Positions 1-9,593 of a stretch of 64,000 nucleotides of DNA are shown here, piece after piece (positions within the stretch are counted from its first letter, which is position 1; each line of letters opens with the position of its first letter). The DNA is from Microvirga soli. GTDB lineage: Bacteria; Pseudomonadota; Alphaproteobacteria; Rhizobiales; Beijerinckiaceae. The translations under genes and the position numbers were made by a program. The notes beneath the pieces are model-generated. The model was not told where the DNA came from. It did not search any database and was given only the letters and a program-made list of their open reading frames with translations. The DNA is taken from the NCBI RefSeq assembly GCF_016734765.1, contig NZ_JAERQE010000022.1, forward strand, positions 18,563 through 82,562. Direction: 5' to 3'.

Positions 1-456
1 TACATCAACGACGAGCAGACCTGCGTCGCGATTGCATCCATGTGGGCGAAGGTCGGCATCCAGGCAGAACTCCAGACCGAGTCCCGGGCGACATACTTCC
101 CGCGTCAGGACCGCGGCGAGTTCGATGTGTCCATGGTCGGCTGGGCGACCCTGCCGCCGATGGATGGGTTCAGCGTGCTCTCATCCCTGCTCACGGAGCA
201 GAAGGACGGATATGGCGGCTCCAATGCCGGCAAATACAGCAATCCCAAGATCGAGGAGCTGACACGCAAGGCCGCCGTCGAGCTCGATGAAGCCAGGCGC
301 CGCGACATGCTCGCCGAGGCGCTCAAGGTCGCGCGCGATACAGTTGCCTACATTCCACTCCATCAGCAGCCCGTGGCCTGGGCTGTCCGAGACGGCGTCG
401 AGGTCCCGCAGTTCCCGGACGAATACGTCCGCCTGTGGTTCGCCACCGTCAAGTAA
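1..456 (+). CDS. ABC transporter substrate-binding protein, family 5 (3' end only)
   Basis: The frame is open from the first base of the window and ends in TAA at 454-456, so only the last 151 residues are present. The C-terminal text (PMDGFSVLSSLL, KYSNPKIEELTRKA, YIPLHQQPVAWAVRDGV) is typical of the periplasmic dipeptide/oligopeptide-binding proteins (SBP_bac_5). It would deliver substrate to the permeases encoded directly downstream. The actual ligand is unknown; neighbouring amidohydrolases suggest a cyclic nitrogenous compound rather than a peptide. The signal peptide and start lie outside the window. An 8-bp-stem hairpin follows before the permease gene. Confidence 0.9.
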   Translation, partial: YINDEQTCVAIASMWAKVGIQAELQTESRATYFPRQDRGEFDVSMVGWATLPPMDGFSVLSSLLTEQKDGYGGSNAGKYSNPKIEELTRKAAVELDEARRRDMLAEALKVARDTVAYIPLHQQPVAWAVRDGVEVPQFPDEYVRLWFATVK

Positions 457-474
457 ACCTGCAGCAGGAGACGA

Positions 475-501
475 GCGGCTCGTCCGATTGCGGCGAGCCG
501 C
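475..501 (+). terminator. Intercistronic hairpin after the SBP gene
   Basis: GCGGCTCG (475-482) pairs with CGAGCCGC (494-501) across an 11-nt loop. There is no U tract. It lies between the binding-protein gene and the permease gene, where a hairpin could protect the upstream message or partly terminate. That role is inferred. Confidence 0.5.
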
Positions 502-514
502 CGGGGAAACGGTC

Positions 515-1486
515 ATGTTCAAAGTCCTCCTCTCCCGGCTGGGCCAAGCCGCCCTTGTTATGCTCGTCGTGTCGGCCGTGTCCTTCGTGATGTTCCGATA
601 TGTCGGCGACCCCGTAGCGACCATGTCGCGCGAAAACGCCTCCGTAGAGGAGAAGGCGGAACTCCGGCGCTCCCTCGGTCTCGATCAGCCGCTGGTGGTC
701 CAGTACGGCCGCTTCCTGACCCGCACCCTCAGCGGCGATCTCGGCATCAGCTACCGCAATCAGCGTCCCGTGACGGAGCTGATCGCAGAACGGCTTCCCG
801 CAACGCTGGAACTCGTGATCGTTGCGACGATCCTGTCGCTCGCTCTCGGCATTCCACTCGGTGTGCTGTGTGCGCTTAAGCCGGATGGCGTCGCCGCGCG
901 GCTGGTGCAAGCCCTCTCTCTCGTCGGCATCTCGACACCGACCTTCGTGACGGGCATCGTGCTTATTCTCGTCTTCGCCGTGTCTCTCGGCTGGCTGCCC
1001 TCCTTCGGACGCGGCCAAGTGGTCGATCTCGGCTGGTGGTCGACGGGCTTTCTGACAATCAGCGGTCTGAAATCGTTCATCCTGCCCGGCATTACGCTCG
1101 CTCTCTACCAGCTTACCCTCATCATGCGTCTGGTGAGAGCCGAGATGATCGATGTTCTGTCGAGCGATTACATCCGTTTCGCCAAGGCCCGAGGATTGCC
1201 GACCCGCTATATCCACTTCCGGCTCGCCTTGAGAAACGCGCTCATGCCGGTCATCACGGTCACGGGCCTCCAGATCGGCTCGCTCATCGCCTTCGCAATC
1301 GTGACCGAGACAGTCTTCCAATGGCCGGGCATGGGCCTTCTCTTCATCCAGGCCGTGAGCTTCGTCGATATTCCCGTCATGGCGGCCTATCTGCTCTTCG
1401 TCGGTCTGCTTTTCGTCCTCATCAACACCGTCGTCGACATTCTCTACGCCGTCGTTGATCCCCGTCTTCGCGCGAGGTCCGCATGA
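515..1486 (+). CDS. ABC transporter permease, DppB type
   Basis: Inner-membrane channel subunit of a dipeptide/oligopeptide-family importer, 323 aa. The start is the ATG at 515 (MFKVLLSRLGQA); the longer frame upstream has no hydrophobic sense. One N-terminal membrane segment (about residues 9-27) is followed by the periplasmic loop with RRSLGLDQPL and QYGRFL, typical of DppB, then five more helices. The EAA loop that docks with the ATPase lies near residues 210-230 (SSDYIRFAKARGLPTRY). The stop overlaps the ATG of the next permease (ATGA), implying translational coupling. Confidence 0.93.
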   Translation: MFKVLLSRLGQAALVMLVVSAVSFVMFRYVGDPVATMSRENASVEEKAELRRSLGLDQPLVVQYGRFLTRTLSGDLGISYRNQRPVTELIAERLPATLELVIVATILSLALGIPLGVLCALKPDGVAARLVQALSLVGISTPTFVTGIVLILVFAVSLGWLPSFGRGQVVDLGWWSTGFLTISGLKSFILPGITLALYQLTLIMRLVRAEMIDVLSSDYIRFAKARGLPTRYIHFRLALRNALMPVITVTGLQIGSLIAFAIVTETVFQWPGMGLLFIQAVSFVDIPVMAAYLLFVGLLFVLINTVVDILYAVVDPRLRARSA

Positions 1487-2397
1487 AAACGCTCGCTCCC
1501 ACTCCTGGCCTGTTCATGCGACTGGGCGCCCCACCCTCGGCGATCGTCGCTGGAGCCCTGGCTTTGATCCTTGTGGCCTGCGCGCTGCTCGCTTCCTGGA
1601 TCGCGCCTTACGACCCAACGGACCTCTCGTCGTTCGAGCTCATCAATGCCGAGCTGCCGCCTGCCTTCACGGCCGATGGCGATCCGAACTTTCTTCTCGG
1701 CACGGACAACCAAGGCCGCGATCTGCTCTCGGCCATGCTCTACGGTGCGCGCGTCTCCATCGCCATCGGCGGCGGTGCGGTCCTGCTCGCAGCCACCCTC
1801 GGCGTCTCTCTGGGCCTGCTTGCCGGCTATTTCGGCGGCAAGGTCGATGCCTTGATCATGCGGATCGCCGATGTGATCTTGAGCTTTCCTACGATCTTGC
1901 TTGCGCTCCTGGTGAGCGGCATCGCGCGGGCGCTCATTCCCGGCGCGGCGACGGCGGAATGGGCGCCGGTCATCCTGATCTGCGCCATCGCCATCCATGA
2001 ATGGGTGCAGTACGCCCGAACCGTTCGCGCCGCCACCATGGTCGAGACGGCGAAGGATTATGTCCGGGCGGCCAAAGTTATCGGCCTGCCGCCTTGGCGT
2101 ATCATGCTGCGGCATATCCTGCCGAATGTGATGAGCCCTGTCCTCGTCATTTCCACCATCAATCTGGCGGCGGCCGTGCTCACCGAGGCGACCTTGTCCT
2201 TCCTCGGGGTCGGGATGCCCCCCACCTATCCCTCGCTCGGCACGCTCATCCGAATCGGCAACGAGTTCGTCTTCTCGGGGATCTGGTGGATCGCCCTATT
2301 CCCGGCTCTTGCCCTTGTGATCCTTGTGCTAGCCGTCAACATCGTCGGCGACTGGCTCCGCGATCGCTTCAATCCCAAGCTGAGGGTGAAACGATGA
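1483..2397 (+). CDS. ABC transporter permease, DppC type
   Basis: Second membrane subunit of the same importer, 304 aa, starting at the ATG that overlaps the dppB-like stop. It has the DppC hallmarks: an N-terminal helix (about residues 20-40), the sequence FLLGTDNQGRDLLSAMLYGA before the core domain, and an EAA loop around residues 185-205 (TAKDYVRAAKVIGLPPWRIM). The C terminus LRDRFNPKLRVKR is also family-typical. Its stop overlaps the ATG of the ATPase gene, so the complex is probably made stoichiometrically. Confidence 0.93.
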   Translation: MKTLAPTPGLFMRLGAPPSAIVAGALALILVACALLASWIAPYDPTDLSSFELINAELPPAFTADGDPNFLLGTDNQGRDLLSAMLYGARVSIAIGGGAVLLAATLGVSLGLLAGYFGGKVDALIMRIADVILSFPTILLALLVSGIARALIPGAATAEWAPVILICAIAIHEWVQYARTVRAATMVETAKDYVRAAKVIGLPPWRIMLRHILPNVMSPVLVISTINLAAAVLTEATLSFLGVGMPPTYPSLGTLIRIGNEFVFSGIWWIALFPALALVILVLAVNIVGDWLRDRFNPKLRVKR

Positions 2398-4124
2398 ACG
2401 CGCAATCCGCTCCCGCTCTCGCTATCGACGGCCTGCGGGTCGAATATCCCCTCGCCAATGGCAGCGTCTTCACCGCCGTCGAGAACGCGTCTCTCGTCAT
2501 CCAACCAGGCGAGATCCATGCGCTGGTGGGGGAATCCGGCGCCGGGAAGACGACCATCGGCAACACGGTGATGGGGCTGCTCGAGAAGCCCGGACGCGTT
2601 GCCGCCGGCAGCATCCATATCGATGGCAAGAAGTTCGATGCTGTCAAGGGTTCGGCAACCGGCATCGTGCTCGGCCGCGATGTCGGAGCCATCTTTCAGG
2701 ATCCGATGACGAGTCTGAATCCACTCTTCGCGGTAGAGAGCCAACTCACGGAGGCGATGCGCTTTCACCTCAAGCTTGACAAGGGAGATGCGCGGTCGCG
2801 CGCACTGGAACTCCTCGAATCCGTCGGAATCCCCGAGCCGAAGCGACGCCTCAAGGCGTATCCCCACCAATTGTCCGGCGGCCAGCGCCAGCGCGTCGTG
2901 ATCGCGGCCGCCTTGTCATGCAATCCCAAGCTCGTAGTCGCGGATGAACCGACGACGGCGCTTGACGTCTCGGTGCAGGCGCAGATCCTCAAGCTCCTGC
3001 GTGACCTGGCCGACAGCCGCGGCATCGGCATCCTGCTCGTCACGCACAATATGGGCGTCGTCGCCCAGATTGCCGACCATGTCACCATCATGCATCGGGG
3101 CAAGGTGGTCGAGACCGGATCGACGCAAGAGGTTTTGCGCCATCCCAAGGCAGCCTATGCCAGGGCGCTGATCGGCGCCGTCCCACGCATCGACCAGCGC
3201 CTCGACCGCTTCCCAGTCCTCGGCGACGAGGGTAAGGGGCGCGCGGAGAGCGCCCGTGCGGAACTGCGCGCGAAGGCCGGGCGCTCTGAGGCCAATGCCG
3301 ACGAGACCCCTATCCTCTCGATCGAGAACCTGTGCGTCGATTACACCACCAGTGGTTGGCTTCCGGGCTCGACAGGCCATCGCTTCCGCGCGGTTGACGA
3401 TGTCTCCTTCTCCCTCCGAAGCGGCGAAGTGTTCGGGCTCGTCGGTGAATCCGGCTGCGGCAAGACTACGATCGCCAACGTCGTGTCAGGGCTGGTGCGT
3501 CCCAGTGCGGGCCGTGTGCTCTACCGGGGGCAGAGCATCGCTGGCGAAGGCGCGACCCGCCGGGTCGGGCCGCTGCGCCAAGCGATTCAAATGATCTTCC
3601 AGGATCCCTATTCCTCTCTCAACAGCCGGATGCGCATCGGTTCGATCCTATCGGAGCCGATCCTCTTCTACCGTCTCGCCACCTCCCGCGCCGAGGCAGA
3701 GACCGACGTCACGCGTCTGATCGAAGCCGTCGGCTTGGACGCGGATGCCTCCCAGCGTTTCCCGCATGCATTCTCGGGCGGTCAGAGGCAACGCCTGTCG
3801 ATCGCGCGGGCGCTCGGGGCGCGACCCAAGCTGATCGTCTGCGATGAGCCGACCTCGTCCCTGGACGTGTCGGTGCAGGCTCAGATCCTGAACCTGCTGA
3901 AGGATTTGCGCGATGCCACTGGCCTGACCCTCCTGCTCATCAGCCACGACCTCGCCGTGGTGCGGCAGATGTGCGATCGCGTGGCCGTGATGAGACAGGG
4001 GCAGCTCCTGGAGCAGGCCGATTCCGAAACTCTCTTCGACAAGCCGCAGCATCCCTACACGCAGGAACTGCTGTCGCTTGTTCCGACCCTCGACCGCATT
4101 CGCGGCGAAACCCAAGCCGCCTGA
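2394..4124 (+). CDS. Double-domain ABC transporter ATPase (DppD-DppF fusion)
   Basis: A 576-aa protein with two complete nucleotide-binding domains in tandem, as in GsiA/YejF. Domain 1 has Walker A GESGAGKT near residue 46, signature LSGGQRQR near 160 and Walker B VVADEPTTALD near 180. Domain 2 has GESGCGKT near 350, FSGGQRQR near 460 and VCDEPTSSLD near 481. The start at 2394 overlaps the permease stop; the open frame extends far upstream, but that part is only a shadow of the permease gene. It powers the importer encoded upstream. Both domains look catalytically intact. Confidence 0.94.
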   Translation: MNAQSAPALAIDGLRVEYPLANGSVFTAVENASLVIQPGEIHALVGESGAGKTTIGNTVMGLLEKPGRVAAGSIHIDGKKFDAVKGSATGIVLGRDVGAIFQDPMTSLNPLFAVESQLTEAMRFHLKLDKGDARSRALELLESVGIPEPKRRLKAYPHQLSGGQRQRVVIAAALSCNPKLVVADEPTTALDVSVQAQILKLLRDLADSRGIGILLVTHNMGVVAQIADHVTIMHRGKVVETGSTQEVLRHPKAAYARALIGAVPRIDQRLDRFPVLGDEGKGRAESARAELRAKAGRSEANADETPILSIENLCVDYTTSGWLPGSTGHRFRAVDDVSFSLRSGEVFGLVGESGCGKTTIANVVSGLVRPSAGRVLYRGQSIAGEGATRRVGPLRQAIQMIFQDPYSSLNSRMRIGSILSEPILFYRLATSRAEAETDVTRLIEAVGLDADASQRFPHAFSGGQRQRLSIARALGARPKLIVCDEPTSSLDVSVQAQILNLLKDLRDATGLTLLLISHDLAVVRQMCDRVAVMRQGQLLEQADSETLFDKPQHPYTQELLSLVPTLDRIRGETQAA

Positions 4125-4142
4125 CCGACCGGAGTGTACCGC

Positions 4143-5597
4143 ATGGCCGACATCATCATCACCAACGGCATCGTCGTGACGATGGACCCGCAACGCAGGG
4201 TCATCGAGAACGGTGCCGTCGCCATCGAAAAGGATCGGATCGTCGCAGTCGGGACGACCGAGGAGGTGCTGGAGGCCCATCAGGCGCCCACGATGATCGA
4301 CGCCAGCCGTAAGATCGTCATGCCCGGCCTGATCGATGGGCATGCCCATGCGGGTCACGGCCTGATCAAAACCATGGGGGGAGGTGATAGCAACGCTTGG
4401 TACGAAGCCTGCCACCAAGCGTATACGGTGGCTTCGACACCCGAGTTCTGGCGCGCGGAATCGCGTCTCGCAGCGCTCGAGCGTCTACGCTTCGGCGTGA
4501 CCACGGGAGTTTCCCTGCTGGGCGGTGGCGATACGATTCTTCGTACCGATGAGCCCATGTACGGTGATGCTCATTGTGAAGGCGTGCGGGAAGTCGGAAC
4601 CCGTTCTGTCGTCGCCGTCGGGCCGACCCGCCCACCTCATCCCCGCACCTATGCGCGTTTCGTCGATGGAAAGGCCGTCGAGCGGTCCGTCACGTTCGAA
4701 GAGCAGTTCGAAACGTGTCTCTCCCTCATCAGAACCTGGCACGGCAAAGAAGGCGGCCGCCTGAATATCGCGCTCATCACGCCGACCCTTCGCGCTGAGC
4801 ATGTCGAAGAGCTTGGGCAGGCGAACCTTGAGGAAGCCATCCGTCAGGCCCGCATGACCGCGGATCTCGCCCGCGAGGCCGGCCTCGTCTTCACCCAGGA
4901 CGGACATACCAAAGGCAGCGTCGCCTATGCCAATGAGCTCGGCATCCTGGGGCCGAACGCTCTCTTGTCGCATTCCACTAATCTTACGGAGGATGAGATC
5001 CGGATCGTCGCCGACACCGGAACGAACATCGCTCACAACCCAAGCGCGATTGCCTCAATCCTCGGCCGCTGCCCGGTTCCCGAACTCTTGGAGGCCGGCG
5101 CCAATGTCTGCCTCGGTTCCGATGCGACTGCCCCGGACCGCTCCGGCGACATGTTCCGGCACATGCAACAATGCATGCACTACCACCGGACGTATTTCAA
5201 AGACCCCACCTGGCTGCCGCCAGGGCGCGTGCTGGAGATGTGCACCATTGATGCCGCCAAGGCGCTCGGGATGGAGAAGGATATCGGCTCCCTTGAAGTC
5301 GGCAAGAAGGCGGACGTGGTGCTGCTTGACCTGAGGCGGCCCCATCTCTACCCGCTCAACATGGCTGTCTTCCGGCTGATTTATTTCGCTAATGGCAATG
5401 ATGTCGACACCGTCATCGTCGATGGCCGAATTGCCCTGCAAAATCGCGAGGCCGTCTTTGTCGATGAAGATGAGATCCTCGACGAGGCTCAGCGCGAGAC
5501 CGAGGCCATGCTCGACCGCACCGGCTTCCGGTACATGCTCGAAACGCCGAAGATGTTCTGGCGCCACGTGAGGGCAACCGACCAGATCGAAGGTTGA
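4143..5597 (+). CDS. Amidohydrolase-superfamily deaminase (guanine/8-oxoguanine/SAH deaminase-like)
   Basis: A 484-aa cytoplasmic metal-dependent hydrolase. It opens with the usual MADIIITNGIVVTMD, then GLIDGHAHAGHG (metal HxH near residue 65), further His ligands in TQDGHTKG (near 254) and HSTNLT, an HNPSA motif near 298 and the metal-binding Asp in GSDATAPD near 325. This layout is that of the cytosine/guanine deaminase-S-adenosylhomocysteine deaminase-chlorohydrolase branch; the true substrate cannot be read from sequence. The start at ATG 4143 has GGAG 8 nt upstream; a GTG at 4134 would bury that site. It directly follows the ABC genes, so it probably acts on the imported compound. Confidence 0.88.
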   Translation: MADIIITNGIVVTMDPQRRVIENGAVAIEKDRIVAVGTTEEVLEAHQAPTMIDASRKIVMPGLIDGHAHAGHGLIKTMGGGDSNAWYEACHQAYTVASTPEFWRAESRLAALERLRFGVTTGVSLLGGGDTILRTDEPMYGDAHCEGVREVGTRSVVAVGPTRPPHPRTYARFVDGKAVERSVTFEEQFETCLSLIRTWHGKEGGRLNIALITPTLRAEHVEELGQANLEEAIRQARMTADLAREAGLVFTQDGHTKGSVAYANELGILGPNALLSHSTNLTEDEIRIVADTGTNIAHNPSAIASILGRCPVPELLEAGANVCLGSDATAPDRSGDMFRHMQQCMHYHRTYFKDPTWLPPGRVLEMCTIDAAKALGMEKDIGSLEVGKKADVVLLDLRRPHLYPLNMAVFRLIYFANGNDVDTVIVDGRIALQNREAVFVDEDEILDEAQRETEAMLDRTGFRYMLETPKMFWRHVRATDQIEG

Positions 5598-5684
5598 TGA
5601 GCCGGAGCGCGGCGGGCTCCTACCCAGTCCACTATTGTCACGATCATTGTGCCAACCGCTTCCACGCGGATGGAAGGACAAGGA

Positions 5685-6926
5685 ATGCTGACTGTACACG
5701 AGCGGAAGACGAACGAGGTGCAGACGCCCCGCAGCAGCATGCGGTCCGGGTCTGCCCTCGCTGGCTTCGTCGTGGCCTGCATCATGGTGGCGGCGCTCAA
5801 CCTTCGCCCTGCCCTCACATCCGCTGCGACCATGCTGGCCGAGATTCAGGCGAGCCTTGGACTCGGCGATGTGTGGATTGGCGTTTTGACCACCATGCCT
5901 GTGCTTTGCTTCGGCGCGTTTGGTCCGCTCGCACCGCTCCTCTCCGCCAGGCTTGGCCTCGAACGGACGATCGCGATCCTGCTCATATGCCTTGCGGCTG
6001 GGCTTGCCCTTCGCGCTGTACCGGCAAGTCTCGCCCTGTTCACGGGCACCCTCGTGGCAGGAGCAGCTATAGGCATGGCGGGCGTGCTCTTGCCGGTGGT
6101 AATCCGACGGCGTTTTCCCGAGCGGATCGGCTTGATGACAGGTCTTTACACGATGATCCTCAGCGTCGGCGGAGCCAGCGCTGCGGGACTGACGCCGCTT
6201 CTCGAAGGGGCGTGGCGCTCCTGGACCCTGGCCCTGGCGTGCTGGAGCCTTCTTGCATTGGCCGGCGGCATCATGTGGAGTGCCCTGGCCGCGGCCGAAC
6301 CTTCCTCCGTTGGCACTGCGCCCCTACCGCGTTTCGCGCTTCTCCTGCGTGACCGCCTAGCCTGGTCGGTCACGGCCTTCATGGGACTGCAGGCAGGCCT
6401 GGCCTTCATTGTGCTCGGCTGGCTGCCGACGCTGCTGCGTGATCGAGGGCTCGATGTGCTGGACGCCGGCATCGTCACTTCCGTCTCGATCCTGTCGCAG
6501 ACCGCCACTGCGCTGCTCGTGCCCTCGCTCGCCACGCGACGGGCGTCACCGCGCCTTCTGGTCCTGCTGGTTCTCCTGGCCACCGGAACGGGATTTCTCG
6601 GCCTGCTCTATGCGCCGCTCCAATCCCGCCTCCTGTGGGCGCTCATCCTTGGCCTCGGTCAGGGCGGTCTCTTCGGCCTCGCACTTCTTTTCATCTCGCT
6701 GCGCTCTCCGACAGCGGAGGTCACGGGGATGCTGTCGGGCATGTCGCAGAGCATAGGCTATCTCGGTGCGTCCCTGTGCCCCTTTGCAGTCAGTATGCTA
6801 CGCAACGGTCGGGACCCATTTCTAGGCCCTGCCGTCATCGTTGTCGCGATCACGATGGGCTGCATCTGGTCCGGCCTGCGAGCGGCAGCACCCGCGTATG
6901 TGCTTCCGCATCTCAAGAAAGACTAG
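5685..6926 (+). CDS. MFS transporter, CynX/NimT family
   Basis: A 413-aa polytopic membrane protein with about 12 hydrophobic segments. The first loop LNLRPALTSAATMLAEIQ is a hallmark of the CynX/NimT (cyanate/2-nitroimidazole) branch of the major facilitator superfamily. The start at ATG 5685 follows GGAAGGA at 5672-5678. It closes the + strand catabolic operon about 90 bp after the amidohydrolase and converges with the hydantoinase gene. Uptake or efflux of a small nitrogenous anion or a product of the pathway is inferred from context. Confidence 0.85.
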   Translation: MLTVHERKTNEVQTPRSSMRSGSALAGFVVACIMVAALNLRPALTSAATMLAEIQASLGLGDVWIGVLTTMPVLCFGAFGPLAPLLSARLGLERTIAILLICLAAGLALRAVPASLALFTGTLVAGAAIGMAGVLLPVVIRRRFPERIGLMTGLYTMILSVGGASAAGLTPLLEGAWRSWTLALACWSLLALAGGIMWSALAAAEPSSVGTAPLPRFALLLRDRLAWSVTAFMGLQAGLAFIVLGWLPTLLRDRGLDVLDAGIVTSVSILSQTATALLVPSLATRRASPRLLVLLVLLATGTGFLGLLYAPLQSRLLWALILGLGQGGLFGLALLFISLRSPTAEVTGMLSGMSQSIGYLGASLCPFAVSMLRNGRDPFLGPAVIVVAITMGCIWSGLRAAAPAYVLPHLKKD

Positions 6927-6940
6927 CGGCCTCGCTTCTA

Positions 6941-8368
6941 TCAGCCCTGGGCGGGCGCAGCATAAGCCGATACGTCTCGGGCGAGGATGCGGCCAGCCCC
7001 CTTTGCACCGACGATGCGTCCGCCTTCGGCCACGATTTGACCGCGCAGCAGCGTTGTCACCGGCCAACCGGTGACCTCAAATCCTTCCCACGGCGTGTAG
7101 TCGGCCCCATGATGAAGGATCTCTTGGCGGATGATCTCACGGCGATTCGGATCCCACAGCACGATATCCGCGTCGAAGCCCACGCCAATGGAGCCCTTGC
7201 GCGGATAGAGGCCGTAGATCTTGGCGTGATTGGTGGCCGTCAGTTCCACGAAGCGGTTGAGGGAGATACGGCCCTTAGAAACACCTTCCGAGAACAGGAT
7301 GGGCAGGCGGGTCTCGACGCCGGGAATGCCGTTCGGCACCCACCGGAAAGAGGATCTGCCATTCGGGTAGAGCTTGCCGTCTGGGCTGTCATAGCGGAAC
7401 GGGCAATGATCCGACGAGAACGTCTGGAACACACCGCTGCGCAGCCCTTCCCAGATGGCCGCCTGGCTCTCTGTATCCCGTGGCGGAGGCGAGCAGACGT
7501 ACTTTGCACCAGTCATGTCCATGTCCGGACCCTGCAAGTCCTCGGCGGTGAGCGTGATGTATTGCGGACAGGTCTCGGCGTAGACCTTGAGGCCACGGGA
7601 CTGCGCCCAGCGAATCTGCTCCATGGCCTCGCGTCCGGACACATGCACGATCATGATCGGCACGTCGACAAGCTCCGCATGGCTGATCGCCCTATGGGTT
7701 GCTTCGCGCTCCACGATTTCGGGACGGGAGACTGCATGGTAGTAGGGTGCAGTCCGGCCCGCCCTTTCGAGGCGCTCGGTCATGTAGCGGATGGCATCAT
7801 AGCCTTCGGCATGAACCATTACGAGGGCTCGCTCCCGTCGGGCAACCTCGAACACGTCAAGAAGTTCGTTGTCCTTGAGCACGAGATCATCGTAGGTCAT
7901 GAAAACCTTGAACGACGTATAGCCATCCTTGAGCAGCGCGGGGAGTTCCTGCCCCAGAACCTCAGGCGTCGGATCGGAAATGATCAGGTGGAAGGCCGTG
8001 TCGACATAGCACTCGTTCTCGGCCTTCCGCCGATACTCTTCGACACAGGCGCGCAGGGACGTGCCCCGCTGCTGGAGCGCAAAGGGAAGCACCGTTGTGT
8101 TGCCGCCGGCTGCAGCGGAGGCCGTGGCAGAGGCGAAGTCGTCCGCCATGACGATTCCGGGCCCGGAAGGTTGAGCGATGTGAACATGGCTGTCGATGCC
8201 TCCTGGGAGCACGAGCAGTCCGGTGGCGTCGATTTCTCTCGGAGCGCGAAGACTCTCACCCAGCACGACGATGCGTTCGCCCCTGACGCCAACGTCGCAG
8301 CGAAACGTGTCGGAGGCCGTGACAACGGTGCCGCCGCGAATTGCAAGATCGAGCTCCATCTCCACCAT
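6941..8368 (-). CDS. D-hydantoinase/dihydropyrimidinase (cyclic amidohydrolase)
   Basis: A 475-aa zinc hydrolase opening cyclic amide rings (hydantoins, dihydropyrimidines). Visible active-site parts in order: HVH at residues 61-63, the lysine in YTSFKVFMTY (the carboxylated metal bridge) near 155, His in MVHAEG near 188, His in IVHVSG near 244 and Asp in SSDHCPF near 320. The SxN-like substrate loop and the FKVFMTY sequence favour hydantoinase over allantoinase. Start ATG 8368, with an alternative in-frame ATG at 8359. It begins 2 bp after the aminotransferase-like stop on the same strand and is likely co-transcribed with it. Confidence 0.9.
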   Translation of the reverse strand: MVEMELDLAIRGGTVVTASDTFRCDVGVRGERIVVLGESLRAPREIDATGLLVLPGGIDSHVHIAQPSGPGIVMADDFASATASAAAGGNTTVLPFALQQRGTSLRACVEEYRRKAENECYVDTAFHLIISDPTPEVLGQELPALLKDGYTSFKVFMTYDDLVLKDNELLDVFEVARRERALVMVHAEGYDAIRYMTERLERAGRTAPYYHAVSRPEIVEREATHRAISHAELVDVPIMIVHVSGREAMEQIRWAQSRGLKVYAETCPQYITLTAEDLQGPDMDMTGAKYVCSPPPRDTESQAAIWEGLRSGVFQTFSSDHCPFRYDSPDGKLYPNGRSSFRWVPNGIPGVETRLPILFSEGVSKGRISLNRFVELTATNHAKIYGLYPRKGSIGVGFDADIVLWDPNRREIIRQEILHHGADYTPWEGFEVTGWPVTTLLRGQIVAEGGRIVGAKGAGRILARDVSAYAAPAQG

Positions 8369-8370
8369 CC

Positions 8371-9585
8371 TCAGGCAAGCGCTCGGTCGAGGCTCGCTAT
8401 AAGCCGATCAACTTCCTCGGGGGTATTGTAGTGCACCATGGAAACGCGCACTACGCCATTGCGGTCTGCGAGGCCCAAATGTTCGATCAGCCGCCGGGAG
8501 TGGAAATCACCGAAGCGGATGCCGATCCGGTCGGCTTCGGTCGAACGCACGATTTCCGCCGAGTCGCGCCCGTCGACCTTGAAAGCGACGGTCGGCACGC
8601 GGTGCTGCGTGGCACTGTCGCGGCGCCCGACGATCCTCACGTCGTTGCGGTCCCTCAGATAGGTAAGAAGTTTTTCTCCCAAAAGCGTTTCATGCGACGC
8701 GATCTTGTCGAATGCACGATCGATCGCAGCGCGGTCCCCCGTCGACCCGCCAAGGGCGTCGATGTAATCGACGATGCCAGCCGATCCCCAGGCGAGCTCA
8801 TAGTTGGTATTGCCGGGCTCTAGTTTCATCGGCACCTTCTCGCGACCGTAGAAATAGTGATAGAGCCCGTCGAGTTCGAGCAACTTCTCATACTTGCCGT
8901 ACATCACCGCGAAGTGAGGACCGTAGGTCTTGTAGAAGCTGAAGATGTAGTAATCGACATCGAGATCTCTCACGTTCACGGCCCGATGAGGCGCATAGGC
9001 AACGGCATCGACGACGATTTCGGCGCCACGCTCGTGGACGCGGCGTGCGATCTCCTTGATTGGATTGATGGTGCCCAGAATATTTGAGGCATGGGTCACC
9101 GCCACGAGCCGGGTCCGCTCCGTCATGAGGCGATCAAGTTCATCCAGGTCGATCTCGAAGCTCTCGCGGTCGATGGACCATTCCTTGATGACGATGCCGC
9201 GCTTCTCCAGGGCGCGCCAGGGACCGATATTCGACTCGTGATCGAAATTCGTGACGACAATCTCGTCGCCGGGTTTGAGCCCGCCTTCCATGGCACGGCT
9301 GAGAAACTGGGCGAGGACGGTAGTCGAGGGGCCCAGCACAATCTCCTCCGCCCGCTCTGCCCCCAGTAGCCGCGCGATCTTGGCGCGGGCCTCCATCAGT
9401 CGGCTCGTCGCCCGTTGGGAATGCTCATAGCTGGCGCCGGTCTGCACGCTCGTGGTGAGGAGATATTCCGAAACGCGCTCAGCGACATTGCGCAGAACAA
9501 GGGAGCCTCCCGCGTTATCGAAATACGCGAACCCGTCCGCTAGGGCGGGAAATTGGGAGCGAACGAAGGCAAGATCGAGAGACAT
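8371..9585 (-). CDS. Class V aminotransferase-like PLP enzyme (cysteine desulfurase family, VC1184 subfamily)
   Basis: A 404-aa fold-type I PLP enzyme. The N terminus (LAFVRSQFPALADGFAYFDN) and GGSL segment match the VC1184-type subgroup of cysteine desulfurase homologues. The presumed Schiff-base lysine is in SFYKTYGPHF near residue 216. The class V enzymes split between desulfurases and aminotransferases or lyases; the location between a hydantoinase and a ureidoglycolate lyase suggests a catabolic reaction on an amino acid intermediate rather than Fe-S cluster work. Start chosen at ATG 9585 (MSLDLAF); the open frame upstream is not family-like. Confidence 0.86.
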   Translation of the reverse strand: MSLDLAFVRSQFPALADGFAYFDNAGGSLVLRNVAERVSEYLLTTSVQTGASYEHSQRATSRLMEARAKIARLLGAERAEEIVLGPSTTVLAQFLSRAMEGGLKPGDEIVVTNFDHESNIGPWRALEKRGIVIKEWSIDRESFEIDLDELDRLMTERTRLVAVTHASNILGTINPIKEIARRVHERGAEIVVDAVAYAPHRAVNVRDLDVDYYIFSFYKTYGPHFAVMYGKYEKLLELDGLYHYFYGREKVPMKLEPGNTNYELAWGSAGIVDYIDALGGSTGDRAAIDRAFDKIASHETLLGEKLLTYLRDRNDVRIVGRRDSATQHRVPTVAFKVDGRDSAEIVRSTEADRIGIRFGDFHSRRLIEHLGLADRNGVVRVSMVHYNTPEEVDRLIASLDRALA

Positions 9586-9593
9586 GAATGCAC

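Noticed and set aside
6635..8431. 598-codon + strand frame across the MFS 3' end and the hydantoinase gene
   Set aside because: It is antisense to a complete hydantoinase with all metal ligands; its translation is not protein-like.
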